From assembly GCA_963693285.1 (NCBI GenBank), contig OY848918.1, positions 12,076,960-12,140,959 of the forward strand: a stretch of 64,000 nucleotides of DNA, given 5' to 3'. Shown here piece by piece: positions 25,837-39,840 of the stretch. The notes beneath the pieces were generated by a model. It saw only the letters and a list, made by a program, of their open reading frames with translations. It had not been told where the DNA came from and ran no database searches. Source of the stretch: Xestospongia muta (lineage: Eukaryota; Porifera; Demospongiae; Haplosclerida; Petrosiidae). A program made the position numbers and the translations under genes. Numbering within the stretch: position 1 is the first letter of the stretch; the number at the start of each line of letters is the position of its first letter.

Positions 25837-26118
25837 TTATCAACTATCCAATCATCAATTTGGTCCTATCATAATAAAAAACACCAATGTTATGATAAAG
25901 TATTATAAGTAATAACTTTACTAGAGAAAAGTCTATTGTATCTACTAATATATTGTATATAAATGTACTGTATAATATACTGATATATACTGTATAATAT
26001 ACTGACATATAATTTCTGACAGAGTCTGGTAAAAGAACTACACAGCATTGTCCTTTTGTAGCTTCTGAGAAGCTTTTACAGCAGCAACCACAGCACTACC
26101 ACCAGAACCACCTACATG
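25837..26118 (-). pseudogene. CBS: cystathionine beta-synthase fragment, two exons
   Basis: Two adjacent exons are recognisable on the minus strand: the GGSGGSAVVAAVKASQKLQK exon (about 26115-26010) and the following TKF..DDW exon (about 25890-25840). The first has lost one A in its oligo-A run (AAAAGGACAATG against AAAAAGGACAATG in the copy at 27400), giving a frameshift. The same two-exon scrap sits at the equivalent place upstream of R5. Confidence 0.75.
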
Positions 26119-26576
26119 TGAGGAGGAGGAATACATATAAGACTACTTCTAAAGTTTGTGAGCTCTTAGTTACTACATTAAAAATTGCTTGTAATAACAT
26201 ACTTAACTGTACATTAGTGATAATGTACTCATATATAGTATGTTCTCAATATGGTGCTAATATAATGTTAATAACTTTATATATATTAGAATAACATTAT
26301 AAAAGTGGTCTAGAGTAATTTTAGTTGATTATTCAAACAATAAATAACACAATTCAAAATCAATCTACATAAAGTCTAATATAATACAACTAATTACAAT
26401 ATATAGTGTACTGGTATTATATGTCAAAGTACATGTTAACTAGTTTGACTATATAGCCCTAAAATCTAATTGTGTTCCTGTGATTCATTTTTCATTAAAT
26501 AGTTGAGAAGATCAATACGAGTGACTGTCCCATGTATGTGTTGTTTTTCTTTAATAACTCCTTTGGTAGTAGCTAT

Positions 26577-26597
26577 GAGAGAGAGAGAGAGAGAGTC
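26577..26597. repeat. GA/CT tract at CBS last-exon acceptor
   Basis: On the minus strand this CT run directly precedes CATAG|CTACTACC, the acceptor of the last CBS exon, so it is the polypyrimidine tract. Confidence 0.85.
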
Positions 26598-27723
26598 AAT
26601 TGAGATTTGTGAAAAAATGGATTAATATCTCATATAGTAAACACTTACTTCGTCGTTCTGTCCTAGTAATTACAGCAAAGTGATCACGATTGAGAACACG
26701 AGAGAGATGACACAATGGAATAGCAATATCCAACTATGAGAATTATATCAATTATTACAATTCTAACAATATTAACTAACCATTTCAAATTGTTTATAGA
26801 GAGCTTTAGTAACTGGTTCTGAAGACTTTACAGTACCTTTTAACATTTTAGATGTCATATTAGTCAGTGTAACCACACCCTCTACATCACTAGTAACAGA
26901 TAAAGAGAATAGGTACAATATATCGAATTCATAATATGTGTATATATGATACTATTATTATCAAATAGTGAGTGTGATATATACCCATTCTTGTCTACTA
27001 CTGGCATTTGATCAATAGCTTCAGATCCTAACATCTTAAGAGTATCACTACAAGACACATCAGATTGAACTGTTATTGGAGGTGATATTTGTAGGACACT
27101 TATAGGTTGTTTCCAACACCTAACAGAGAGAAGGTAGTGTATTTTACAATACATAGCCAGTCAATAAATATACTATTACCATTTATCTTTCTCAGATACA
27201 GATGACTCCATATATCCTTTATCAACCATCCAATCATCATTGATAAATTTGGTCCTATCATAATAAAAAACACCAATGTTATGATAAAGTATTACAGGTA
27301 ATAACTTTCCTAGACAAATATCTATTGTATCTACTAATACATTGTATATAAATGTACTGTATAATATACTGACATATAATTTCTGACAGAGTCTGGTAAA
27401 AGAACTACACAACATTGTCCTTTTTGTAGCTTCTGAGCAGCTTTTACAGCTGCAGCCACAGCACTACCACTAGATTCACCTACATGTGAGGAAGAGGAAT
27501 ACATATAAGACTACATCTAAAGTTTGTGAGATCATAATTACTACATTAAAAATTGCATTACATTATTGAAGAGCATGCATCTACTTACCACACAATAGTC
27601 CTTCTTCTTTGATAAGTCGTCAAGCAAAGTCAAAACTCTCAGCATCTCCTATTTTATACCATTTATTAACAACTGATCTATCAAGGACAGTGGGTATAAA
27701 ATCTTAACCAATACCTTCCACCT

Positions 27724-27742
27724 AAGAGAGAGAGAGAGAGAG
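27724..27742. repeat. GA/CT tract at a second CBS acceptor
   Basis: A CT run on the minus strand directly upstream of the TTAG|GTGGAAGG acceptor of the exon encoding VEGIG. Equivalent tracts are at 30185-30231 and 40618-40708. Confidence 0.8.
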
Positions 27743-29014
27743 CTAGACAGTAAAAATACTCAATTACCTGATAAACAGTAACTGATGTCTCATTTAATTC
27801 TTCAGGTTCAGCTAATATAGAGCCTATAGGATCAACACCAATAACCTAGTGACAAATGATGGAGGGCTTTGAATAAGTCATACTTTTTACCTTAACATTT
27901 GGCATCTTCTCTTTTATTTTTCTTCCAATACCAGTAACAGTACCACCTGTACCAGCACCAATAACTACCATATCAAGTTGACCTGTAGACAAAGAGATAC
28001 ATGTACACACTCATAATATTTTTACAAAGAAATAGATGTATATAGACAGTCAGAAAGATAGACAAACAGAATGATAATATTCTAACATAGATTTACCATT
28101 GCATTGGTTAATAACTTCCTCAGCAGTACCATCATAGTGAGCTAATGGGTTACCATGGTGACGATACTGTAAAATACACAAGTGTGTTTAATGATGATAC
28201 AGTTAATGTAAATTTATTTATGAAGTTTATTTAACAAGACATTATGTGTACTATTGTCTGTATATTACAAGAACACAACAATGAGTGTACAATAATCAGT
28301 TCAATAACTAGAACATTAGATATGTACCTGATCTAAAATATGTGAGCTTGGTATCTCTTTTTTAACCTCCAAGCAACTCCAATATGAGATTCTATAGTCA
28401 ATATGAGATAAAAATAGTAAATGTACATATAATAATTATACATAATTAAAATATAATACTGCAGGAAATTTAGTAAACATAGAATTTCTTTTAAAATGGT
28501 ATTTCATACATTTTATGATATTGGTGTTGCAAATGCAATAGTTGTGTCAGGTTAAAAGGGTCAAACGTTTTCTGTTATACAATACATAATACATTAACAC
28601 TTCATATGGTCTATAGAAACAGTGATTTCCTGACCTGCTGAATTAAAATCAGCTGTGGTTGGTGTATGAACTATCTCTGCTCCCAGAGCCTTTAATACAT
28701 ATACGTTAGAAAGAAAGTTACTTAGAGTTGTGCCATTTACATGTACATTAACATGTTACTACCCTTTCATTGCTCATTTTCTCTGGCATTACTACAATAC
28801 AGCGATAACCTTTGACAGCTGCTGCTAAGGCTAGCCCAATACCTATGAAATTAAGAACAAAAACGATATTAAATTAGTAAACAAATTTATGTCCTCAAAG
28901 ACTCTAGCTGATCATTATATCACACATAAACAGTAATAATTATTTTATGCTAAAAAGAGCAATGTGTGTACTATGTATGTGTCGAATAGGTAGTTGACTG
29001 TTATATTAATGGTC

Positions 29015-30182
29015 AACTACCTATTGAGTGACTATCCTATGTATGTGTTGTTTCTCTTTAATAACTTCTTCACTAATAGCTATGAGAGAGAGAGAGAGAG
29101 AGAGAGAGTTAATTGAGATTTGTGAAACTGGTATTAATATCTCATATAGTAAACACTTACTTTGTCGTTCTGTCCTAGTAATTACAGCAAAAGGATCACA
29201 ATTGAGAACACAAGAGAGATGACCCAATGGAATAGCAATATCCAACTATGAGAATTATATCAATCATTGCAATTCTAACAATATTAATTGACCATTTCAA
29301 ATTGTTTGTAGAGGACTTTAGACTGTTCTCAGGACTTTACAGTACCTTTTAACATTTTAGATGTCATATTAGTCAGTGTGACCACACCCTCTATATCACT
29401 AGTAATAGATAAAGAAAATAAGTACACTATATCGTAGTCATAATATGTGTATATATGACACTATTATCAAATAGTGAGTGTGATATATACCCATTCTTGT
29501 CTACTACTGGCATTTGATCAATAGCTTCAGATCCTAACATCTTAAGAGTATCACTACAAGACTTCTACCACCTAACAGACAGAAGGTAGTGTATTATACA
29601 ATACATAGCCAGTCAATAAACATACTATTACCATTTATCTTTCTCAGATACAGATGACTCATATATTCTTTATCAGCCAACCAATCAACATTGATTAATT
29701 TGGTCCTATCATAATAAAAAACCACCAATGTTATGATAAAGTATTACAGGTAATAACTTTACCAGACAAATGTCTATTGTATCTACTAATACATTGTATA
29801 TAAATGTACTGTATAATATACTGACATATACTGTATAATATACTGACATATAATTTCTGACAAAGTCTTGTACACAACGTTGTCCTTTTTGTAGCTTCTG
29901 AGCAGCTTTTACAGCAGCAGCCACAGCACTACCACTAGAACCACCTACATGTGAGGAGAAGGAATACATATAAGACTATATCTAAAGTTTGTGAGCTCAT
30001 AATTACTACATTAAAAATTGCATTACATTATTATAAGAGCATGCATCTACTTACCACACAATAGTCCTTCTTCTTTGATAAGTCATCGAGTCAAAACTTT
30101 TAGCATCTCCTGTTTTATTCCATTTGTCAACAACTGATCTATCAAGGACAGTGGGTATAAAATCTTAACCAATACCTTCCAC

Positions 30183-30235
<53 letters not shown>

Positions 30236-31080
30236 AATACTCAATTACCTAATAAACAGTAACTGATGTATCATTTAATTCTTTAGGTTCAGCTAATATA
30301 GAGCCTATAGGATTAACACCAATAACCTACTGACAAATGATGTAGGATTTTGAATGAGTTATACTTTTTACCTTAACATTTGGCATCTTTTATTTCATTT
30401 TCCTTCCAATACCAGTAACAATACCACCTGTACCATCACCAATAACTACCATATCAGTTGAGCTGTAGACAAAGAGACACATGTACACACTTATAATATT
30501 TTTACAAAGAAATAGATGTAGAGAGACAGCCAGAAAGATAGACAAACAGAATGATATTATAACATAGATTTACCATTGAATTGGTTAAGAATTTCCTCAG
30601 CAGTACCATTTATGTATGTTATTGTCTGTATATTACAAAGATACATAGAACACAACAATGAGTGTAGAATAATCAGTTCAATAACTCAAACATTAGGTAT
30701 GTACCTGATTAAAAATATGTGAGTTTGGTATCTCTTTTTTAACCTCCAAGCAACTCCAATATGAGATTCTATAGTCAATATGAGATACCAATAGTAAATG
30801 TACATATAATAATTATACATAATTCAAATATAATACTGCAGGAAATTTAGTAAACATAGAATTTTCTTTTAAAATTGTATTTGACATATTTTATGATATT
30901 AGCATTACAAAATGCAATAATTGTGTCAGGTTAAAAGGCTCAAATCTTTTCTGGTATATAGTACATTAACACTTAATATAGTCTATAAGAATATAGTGAT
31001 TTCCTGACCTGCTCAATTAAAAGCTGTTTTGGTTGGTGTAAAAATTATCTCTGTTCCCAGAGCCTTTAGTACATATACCT
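29015..31080 (-). pseudogene. CBS: cystathionine beta-synthase, second degenerate copy
   Basis: This repeats the exon series of the 26466-28842 copy in the same orientation but is more decayed. The last exon lacks the IDLLNYL end. The WKQP exon is mostly deleted (29560-29580). The [20 protein letters not shown] exon is internally deleted. The VEGIG exon (30060-30180) has lost bases. The exon with the GxGTGG loop reads GDGTGGIVTGIG. GA/CT tracts lie at 29083-29108 and 30185-30231. No N-terminal catalytic exons are present. Confidence 0.8.
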
Positions 31081-31745
31081 TAGAGAGAAAACAATAGAAG
31101 TAATGATTTGTACCATATACATTGTACAATGGATGACAAAGAGGAACTTGTGTTTTTTTTCAGTCGAGAATATTTATCTATATTGAGTTACCAATTCTAT
31201 TGCTATGTGTTGCAATACAAATGGATTCCTTTCTCTCATAATATACAGACAGCTATCACCATAACTTTAACTTGATGTAGACAAAACAGCATGTATAAAA
31301 AATATCTTTAAGGCTATAATCTAACCCATATTCTCAAACCATTTCACAATACTCTTATTGGATGAATACATGTGACCTGCAAGAATATGAGAACAATTCA
31401 CATAACATTATAATAATTTAGATATCTAATGACTTATCACTCCACTTATGTTCATATATAATGTGACTGCTATATATTAAACATACTATATGTTGAGAAC
31501 AGTTTACATGCTATGTCAGCACAACTAACCATTAGTTGTTGCTGTAACTGTCAAGAGATGTAACATAAAATATGAAGAAATAATATTACAAATGATTGTT
31601 TATTTAAAAATTAGTGTTAATGAAGATGCAACACAAAAAAAGCACATTTCATAGCTCTTTATTTAACTTGTAAATATGCAAAAAGCAATTAGAATTAAGT
31701 ACAAAACAGCAGTACAGTTTTTAAATATAACAAATTTATTGTTAA
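31081..31745. other. R4 downstream flank
   Basis: Sequence shared with the flanks of R3, R5 and R6. A minus-strand exon-like scrap at about 31375-31322 (GHMYSSNKSIVKWFENMG then stop) has a good acceptor and recurs in altered form at about 17095, 44020 and 56390; I cannot name the gene. The R4 poly(A) signal AATAAA lies just beyond the stop codon at about 31740-31735. Confidence 0.5.
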
Positions 31746-34700
31746 TCACTTTTTGTCTAATTGTTCTGAAAATTGATCACTCATCTCAAGCTTCACTAGA
31801 TCTTCAGAGTCAAGAGACATTTTGGTGGTCTTCTTTTTCAGCACCAGTACTACCACTAAAACTATTATCACTACGACAAGTGGCAGTACTCCAAGACCTA
31901 CTACAACTCCAACAACAACACCAAGATTATCATCATCAGTTGATTGTTGTACTGTAGGACCTAAAACAATATAAAGTATGAGAACAATTAATATTTTCAA
32001 TTTTAATAATTTATCATTAATGATTTTTTTTAATTCTGACTTACTTGTCACTTCATCCTTGCAAAACTCTCCTGTAAATCCAGGTAAACAATGACAGCTA
32101 TAATTCTTACCATGAGGCTGACATGTACCACCATTACAAGGGCTAGGATCACAGAGTGAATAAACTATATATTAACAATTAGTAAATTTAATTTCCTCAT
32201 AATAACAGTGTATCCTCACCAGTAGTATTACAACTGTCTCCTTCATAGCCTTCTTCACAAGCACACATATTAGTATCCATGCAAGAACCATGAACACATG
32301 GTGGATTACATGTAACTAATGTTTAATATTGAAAAGAAGCCATAAATAATTAACTTACTTGTTTGCTTTTCTTCACAATATTCTCCAGTAAAGCCAGCTA
32401 GACATGTACAGATGTAGTTTCCAGCATGATACTGACATGTACCATTATTGTTACAAAGATTTTCATCACAAGTTGAGTAAACTATAATATTAATACAAAT
32501 AGTCTATCCATTGAATTATGTAACTGTGTCGTTCATTACCTATGATATCACAAGTGTCTCCTTCATAGCCTTCTCCACAAGCACACACATTAGTATCCAC
32601 ACAAGCACCATGAACACAGGATGGATTACAACTTACTATAAATGAGACAGAAATCAGTAAAGTGAGTGAGTGTTAATTACTTACCTGGTTTGGATAAATT
32701 AACTAGTTGTTCAAGTTCCTGTCCTCCTCGATATGTAGCCTCTCCAATCTCAATTCTTCCAGTAGTAGCTATATCAAACTTACAGAACACATCATCTCCA
32801 CAAATCTCATCAGCCTTTTTTTCCAGAGCAGTATCAGAAAAGGAAGGTTCATACACAGGAGTGAATGATGGAAAATAATATGTAGACCAGCTTTGTCCAA
32901 ATTGATATGTAAACAAGCTGTCATTAGGATTATCAATGATCCCTAAATTATTGTAAATTAGAATTATTGTAAATTTGTAACTAGCATACACTCACATGTG
33001 ATTCCAAACTTTTCGTGTATTTCTTGTATAGTAGAGTTTAATGATAATATTGTTCCATTTCTCCTTGGAGTAAGGTCATCTGTCTTATCACCATTATATG
33101 GACCCATTAATCCATGTGTTTTGCTTTGATAACTCTCTGGGAGACTAACAATAAGGACAGATATAAAACCATTTTGTTCTTCTACTTGTAGGATAGCACC
33201 ACTTGAGAAGGTAGCACTGAGTGTGTTGTTACCAGATTTAATGATGGTCACATTTTCAAAATCTTGAATTTTTAATTCATCAAAGTTAATTCTTTCTCCA
33301 TCAACAAGAGTGATCACAGAAGTGATATTCTCAACTGTTTCTATTTCAAACTGAACTCTACTTGAACTCTTTTCTTTGGCTACACAAGCTGAGAAGACAG
33401 TAGCATCTGCAACACTTCCCAATGAAGTTTTAACTTCAATCATTCTTCCTTGTAATGTAAATGATTGATCATTTGTCTCAATGAGAACAAACTCTCCCTT
33501 TCCATTAAATGTGTACTTGTGAAGATCAAGAGTCACAATATGTGGATCACCAATTATGATAGCTAATGATAACAGATTATTATAGTTAAACATCAAATGT
33601 TACTGAATAAACAAGTTGAAACCTTACTAGCAAGCATCCTTCGCTAAACATGAACCATATTCTATAATATTGTTAATATGATATATACTCACCAGGTACT
33701 GGAGGAGTGTAAGCTGTTCCATTATCTGAAGGACGTCTTTGATAGTAAATATCACAACTAGTTCGTGTTCCTTTACAACAGAAAATATTTGGCAGGATGT
33801 CTTCAAATTGATGTTTGATCAAGTTATTCAAGTAATTCAATCTAGTACTACCAACTGTAGATACTTTATCTACTGATCCTCCACCTGGTGGTCCCACAAT
33901 TAGATTACCATCTCTACCATAGCAACATTCATTACCTGCTCCTTCATTAGTCCTACAGTTATACATAATTATATTAATAATATAACATGTGTATATAATA
34001 TAGTACATAGATCATTGTATAGTAGCTGTACAGCTATTTTTCAAATACAAGCTACCTGTCAATACTATATCATATCAGTTTGTTATTCATGTCACTCATT
34101 AGTTATGTAGTAGTAAATAAGATACCTAAACAGATCTACAATGTACATGTACACATAATGGTTTCCTCATATAATTAGTTCATCATCTACACTGATGACT
34201 TTAATTGTTTATAACACTACACCATTAAGCATCCATAACATAGATTCTAATTAAATTCCATTCCATATTATTATAGCTATATACTAGATAGTTAATATAT
34301 GCTGGTACATTAAGTGTATAAGTATTACATCTCATGATGTTTCTTAGTAAGTACTTCATGTAGTTAGTTTTAGTGTGTCATGAGTCTATGAATACACATC
34401 TCTAGTTAATCCATATATTTTCTAAAACTTTATAAATATGCTCAACAACCTGCTAATATATAGTTTCATATATAGAGTCATAGTAATGTATGAAACTCAC
34501 ATAATGAATGCAAGTGATATATCACTTTTAGCAGTGTTATAGAGTATAGTGGCAATATTTATGTGAATTATATGCTAAAAATCAAACCTATTTTACTTAC
34601 AACAACTACTCTACATAGACCTTTAACTTATATAATATTATTAGCTATATCTACAAACATCATAAGCTGCTTGAATAAATAGTTTAATAGAAGACAGAAT

Positions 34701-37700
34701 ATCCACTGTTGTATACATACACTGTTGACTTACATTACTACCATCATTATATGCTGCTTGAATAAACAATTTAGTAGTACAGAATAGAACACAGGATATC
34801 TACTGTTCTACATGATATTGTCTAGGTTTGCCATATAGGATACCTAGATGAAGTCTTATGTTGTCCATAATCACACAGTCTCATATGATACGAGATAGGA
34901 TTGTGAGATTTCAAGGCAATTCTAGACAATAATGTTCTATATAGACTGTTGACTTATATCTCTACCTACAGCAATGGTGAAGTAGTAATACTTAGAAGAA
35001 GACAGGATATCAACTACTTTATATAGATTGTTTATTAAATGACTTACATACTGCACTGTAAACATTGATTTGTTGATTTAACCAATATATTGTTATACAG
35101 GTTGCATGTACCAAACTTAGTATGATGTAAAAGTAAACATAACACTGTTTTGATTAGTAATGTACTAATAGCTACATAAACAGTAGTACATCACACTCAA
35201 TTTGAATAAACAATAAAATTATAAGATTGATAATTGTGTTATCAATAATTGTAGTGGAGTAAATGTGAACAGCCTGTTGATTGTTTTACTGTACAATTCG
35301 TTGGTTAGTATGTTACTTTTGCTAAATAATAATCATATAGTGCATGGTTGGATCAATTTACCTTGTAATAGTCCTTTGATGAAAACATTTAAAAGCTTTA
35401 GGATGAAAGAATCCTATCAGTCTTGTATTTCTGTCTTCAATAAGTCCACTGTTCACAGTTCTAGCTTGACCAATAGTGGGTGGACATGGGAAATCAGAAC
35501 GCACTTTATCTAATAGTTGTTGACCAATACTAGATGGTTCACTGGTAGACCATGCTTTACATGCAGACCATAGTTTAGTACCACTAGATCGTTTATTGGT
35601 TGACACTATCCATATTATATCTGTCCATTGAGTGACTCTCCCTTCTATTTTATTAAACAATGTAGGATTACTACCTTTAGCTTCAATGGAAATAACAGCA
35701 ACATAAACAGATTGATTACTGGAGTGAGATATAGTAGGTACTGTGACAGTAGCTGACCCAGTATAAGCTACATTACTGTCTAGTGTAGTCACATGTTCTA
35801 ATGTATGGACATCATTAGATATCTGGAAGATGTGTAACTTAATGTCAACAAGTAAATCTGAGGGAGTAATGATATCTTGTAATGGTTTAGTTAGAGATAT
35901 TGTTGACCATGTTAATGTAATATTATCTCCTACATGAATCGGTAGTTCATGAGACCTAATGTTAACATGATTATCATCTTCAATGCGTCCTACAGATGAG
36001 ATAATCAAAATTACTCAAATTTGTTTTACTTACGTGAATAAAATGATGATTGTCTTTCATATTTAAATCCATTACGGAACAATTGTACATTCACTCTTCC
36101 TATCTTTTTTAGTCTAGGTGTAACACATAATACTTGTGTTTGACTAACATAGACACCATCCACTTTAATATCATCAAATAAACAATAAAATTTATCAGTA
36201 GACCTAATATAAGTGGGTCCAGTTAGTATAACTGGTACACCACCTAATATATGACCATACCATGGATTGAGTTGAAGGACACCTATTGGTAGCAATAATG
36301 AGAGATGAAGAAAATAAGTTTACTTTTCTAACCTGTATTGATAATGTTTAGATTCATTCCTGTTAAGTATGTATATCCTTCTGCATTGAGAAAAAAATAG
36401 TATTTCATACTTCCATATCCAATTATACTAAGACCAGCATTTTTATCAGTATGACATAAAACATGAGGTAGAATGTCATCAAACTCATGAACTGTTCCAT
36501 ATCCTATAATGTCACCATTATAACCATGAATAGGTTGCCAGTCCCAGTTATAAGGTTTGCCATCTAATAGAACATCAGTTGTGTTAGTTGTTGCAATTTG
36601 AATGTAATGATGATCAAACCAGTCAGTGAAGGAAGTGTTCAGTGGTACATAGACCACTTTGTTAATGTACTGTTCTATAGGAGGTATCACACTCAGGGTT
36701 TCATGTAGGTATGAATAGTTATAATAAGAGTCTCTTACATGACCTTCTGAAACAAGTTGAGATACAAATATTGGCTTATCAGATTCAATGGTACAATAGG
36801 TGATTGGATCAATGTAAGTATTTGTAAAGTTCCAGTCACCAGGAAATGTCAAAAATGTGGTATTAATTAATGTATTGTTACAAGTTTGAGTGATAGTAGT
36901 TTCTCCTTCAGAGGCCACAATCTTTGTATAGTGCTGCACTGATGATTCAGGAAATGGTACAAGGAGGAACTGTTTACCCCAAGTTACTGTCGGAGGGATC
37001 TGTTCTGTAACATAGTCACAAAACCCCCACCACCACCACCACCACCACTTCTGCTCTTGTGAGAAGTACACATTCCACCACCACTGGTCTACTGACACTA
37101 TACCACATTCATGTCCACTGATAACTGTTAAAGGTTTATTTGAAATAATTTGAGTACCAGTTAAATCATCTTCAGCTCCAATCAGAAGTGTTTGCATCAA
37201 ATGTAGTGTAATGGTATAGGTATTGCCAGCATTGATATTAGTAGTTGGGCTGCTTGGATTTTGAGGGTCTTCTGGAACCTCTATCATCTGTGTAGGTACA
37301 ATAGTTATAGTAGTGTTGTCCTCATTTCCAACTAAAAGAAAGAGACTCTGGTCTCTCCACCAGCTGCTATCTATTGATACCACATAATATTCATATCGTT
37401 GTAGTCCCATATTGATGTATGGATATGCTAAGTATTCAGCATTGACGTCAAAGTCCACAGACATCACAACAACTGATATAGGAGTGTTGTCATCATTGGA
37501 ATAGATATGAATTCCTTTGAATCGTTCAGAATAATTTCCATGATTTGGTGCAACATTATTAGGTAGTATTACAAGAGCAGGACTATCAACAGATACATTA
37601 CCAGTGTAGTACCAACCTGTACTATTGTGGTTCCATCCTATACCTAACTCTACTGTGAAGTTAACTGGTTGGACTGATAGTGTAGTAATGGTAAGTTCTC

Positions 37701-37890
37701 TTGTATAATGCCAAATCGACCTCACTATACCAACATAGAAATGAATTCCAAATGTAGAAAACTGACCACTGGTTGTCTTAGGAAAATATACAGAAATCAC
37801 TGTTGAAGAAAATAATGTTACATCACTTGATTACTAGTTAGTGATCAACTTACAGACTGAAGCTAATAGGAGAGTGTAGACTAGCTTCAT
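31746..37890 (-). CDS. R4: IgGFc/AMOP/VWD receptor with four EGF modules, poly-Trp patch
   Basis: Exons (minus strand): 37890..37854, 37799..36333, 36282..36034, 35989..35362, 33952..33693, 33562..32996, 32942..32685, EGF exons 32635..32540, 32481..32359, 32315..32220, 32164..32045, and TM/tail 31960..31746; 1371 residues, in frame. Approximate positions: IgGFc-binding-type domain 20-501, IPT/TIG-like 502-584, beta-sandwich plus AMOP 585-880, VWD with GDPH 881-1069, post-VWD 1070-1155, EGF 1156-1300, TM and short tail 1301-1371. The N-terminal domain has seven consecutive tryptophans (37027-37047), encoded by seven TGG codons on a CCA repeat. The TM has GVVVGVVVG. The beta-sandwich exon has a 9-bp deletion relative to R3/R5, shared with R6. 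Confidence 0.9.
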
Positions 37891-37932
37891 ATTGATTTTT
37901 CTCTTTTCCAATATGGATAAACAAGTGTACTC

Positions 37933-37940
37933 TTATAAAA
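37933..37940 (-). promoter_or_regulatory. TATA-like box of R4
   Basis: TTTTATAA on the minus strand, 43-50 bp before the R4 ATG, in the conserved CTGTTTTTATAAGAGTACAC context. Confidence 0.55.
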
Positions 37941-38373
37941 ACAGTAGTAAATTTTTAATGGCTTCAGTGTTATCACTAATCCACATTATATAACATACTT
38001 TAACAGTTAATTAGCGATAATGTACTCATATATAGTATGTTCTTAATATGGTGCTAATATAATGTTAATAACTTTATATAAATTAGAATAACATTATAAA
38101 AGTGGTCTAGAGTAATTTATAAGTCGATTATTCAAATGATAAATAAGACAATTCAAAATCAATGTACACAAAGTCTAATATAATGCAACTAATTACAATA
38201 TATAATGTACTAGTATTATATGTCAAAGTACATGTTAACTAGTTTGACTATATAGCCCTAAATCTAATTGTGTTCCTGTGATTCATTTTGCATTAAATAG
38301 TTGAGAAGATCAATATGAGTGACTATCCCATGTATGTGTTGTTTTTCTTTAATAACGCCTTTGGTAGTAGCTA

Positions 38374-38502
<129 letters not shown>

Positions 38503-38814
38503 ATAGAGATTTGTGAAACAAATCAATTAATATCTCATATAATAAACTTACTTCGTCGTTCTGTCCTTGTAATTACAGCAAAGTGATCACGATTGAGAAC
38601 ACGAGAAAGATAACCCAATGGAGTAGCAATATCCAACTAAGAGAAATATATCAAACATTACAATTCTAACAATATTAATTGACTATTTCAAATTGTTTGT
38701 AGAGAACTTTAGACTGTTCTGAGGACTTTACAGTACCTTTTAACATTTTAGATGTCATATTAGTCAGTGTGACCACACCCTCAACATCACTAGTAATAGA
38801 TAAAGAAAATAAGT

Positions 38815-39840
38815 ACAAAACAATACAGTTATATAATTGTAAATATTAATAATACATGTATTTGATTAAATTTGACCTATATACAAAGTAAATATTACTA
38901 TTACATGTATTGTACATGTATAGTAGTCTTAATTAGTCTTGTTATGAGGTCAACTTTATTATTGGTAATAAATACAATATATCTTATTTATAACATGTGT
39001 ATATTATCACACTATTATTAAATAGTGAGTGTGATATATACCCAAAATGCATTAGTGACACATATACATAGTTTTAATTATTACTTAATATTACTATGGA
39101 ATTGACAGTTCATGTCCTTCAATAAATAACAATTTAGAAAAGATATGTATGTGGTACGTTAGACTGTGCTGTTGTAAATTCCATATTGATGGCTCCTACT
39201 CATAGGCTTGCATTCATGAAATTCTTGTGTCTAAGAGATGTTAACAAAATGTATTAGTGGCATCTACATTGTTTTGATTATTACTTAATATTACTATGGA
39301 ATTGACAGTTCATGTCCTTCATCAAATAACAATTTAGAAAAGATATGTATGCGGTATGTTAGAATGTCCTGTTGTAAATTACGCATTGATGATTCCTACT
39401 CATAGCCTTGCATTTATGAAATTCTTGTGTCTAAAAAGTGTTAAACCGAATATTAGAAGCTCTGATAATTAACTCCATGATTGTCATATACCAATCAGGA
39501 TATTAGTTACCACAACACCAAAGCTATTGTAATTTAATATCTATAAAGCCAATTTTGGTTCAAAAAGTAATCTTTGTAGTTTATTGCCCTAAAAATGAAG
39601 CCATTAGCAAGAGATGATATTATTTCAATTGAAATAAATGGTATACTGGTTAGTTCAGTTGAAATAGTATCTGCTCGTGACTTCTGTTATTGGGCATATA
39701 AACTACAAAGATATATATGATATTATTACCACACCCTCTACATCACTAGTAATAGATAAAGAGAATAAGTACAATATATCACATTTATAATATGTGTATA
39801 TATGATACTATTATCAAATAGTGAGTGTGATATATACCCA
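38815..39840. repeat. duplicated intergenic segment and fold-back inside CBS intron
   Basis: The text attacttaatattactatggaa occurs at about 39084 and again at about 39281 with similar downstream sequence. A fold-back (ATCTTTGTAGTTTATTGCCC at 39570-39589, inverted with a 2-bp change at 39692-39712) follows. Related segments lie at 16300-16870, 43213-43770 and 63780-64000. Confidence 0.65.

Larger units (their letters stand above)
26466..28842 (-). pseudogene. CBS: cystathionine beta-synthase, 5'-truncated copy (most complete)
   Basis: Thirteen exons in the correct order: 28842..28763 ([15 protein letters not shown]), about 28690-28630 (ALGAEIVHTPTTA), about 28390-28330, about 28165-28100, about 27980-27895 ([12 protein letters not shown], the PLP phosphate-binding loop), about 27845-27772, about 27720-27590, 27479..27374, 27254..27180, 27120..26985 (WKQPISVLQISPPITVQ, CBS domain), 26889..26781, 26733..26649, 26572..26466 (RIDLLNYLM and stop TAG). 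The enzyme condenses serine and homocysteine to cystathionine. The N-terminal exons with the PLP lysine are missing, and the 27720-27590 exon has two stops (27704-27706 and 27620-27622), so it is a non-functional copy. Confidence 0.85.

Noticed and set aside
26466..28842. A functional cystathionine beta-synthase gene
   Set aside because: The N-terminal catalytic exons are absent and one exon has two in-frame stops.
30185..30231. CRISPR-like or satellite arrays
   Set aside because: The only regular arrays are GA, TA, TACATG and the 51-bp minisatellite; none has constant repeats with unique spacers, and the genome is clearly eukaryotic.
31746..31800. KKXX-type ER retrieval signal at the end of the short tails
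   Set aside because: The proteins end in DKK, with lysines at positions -1 and -2 and not at -3/-4.
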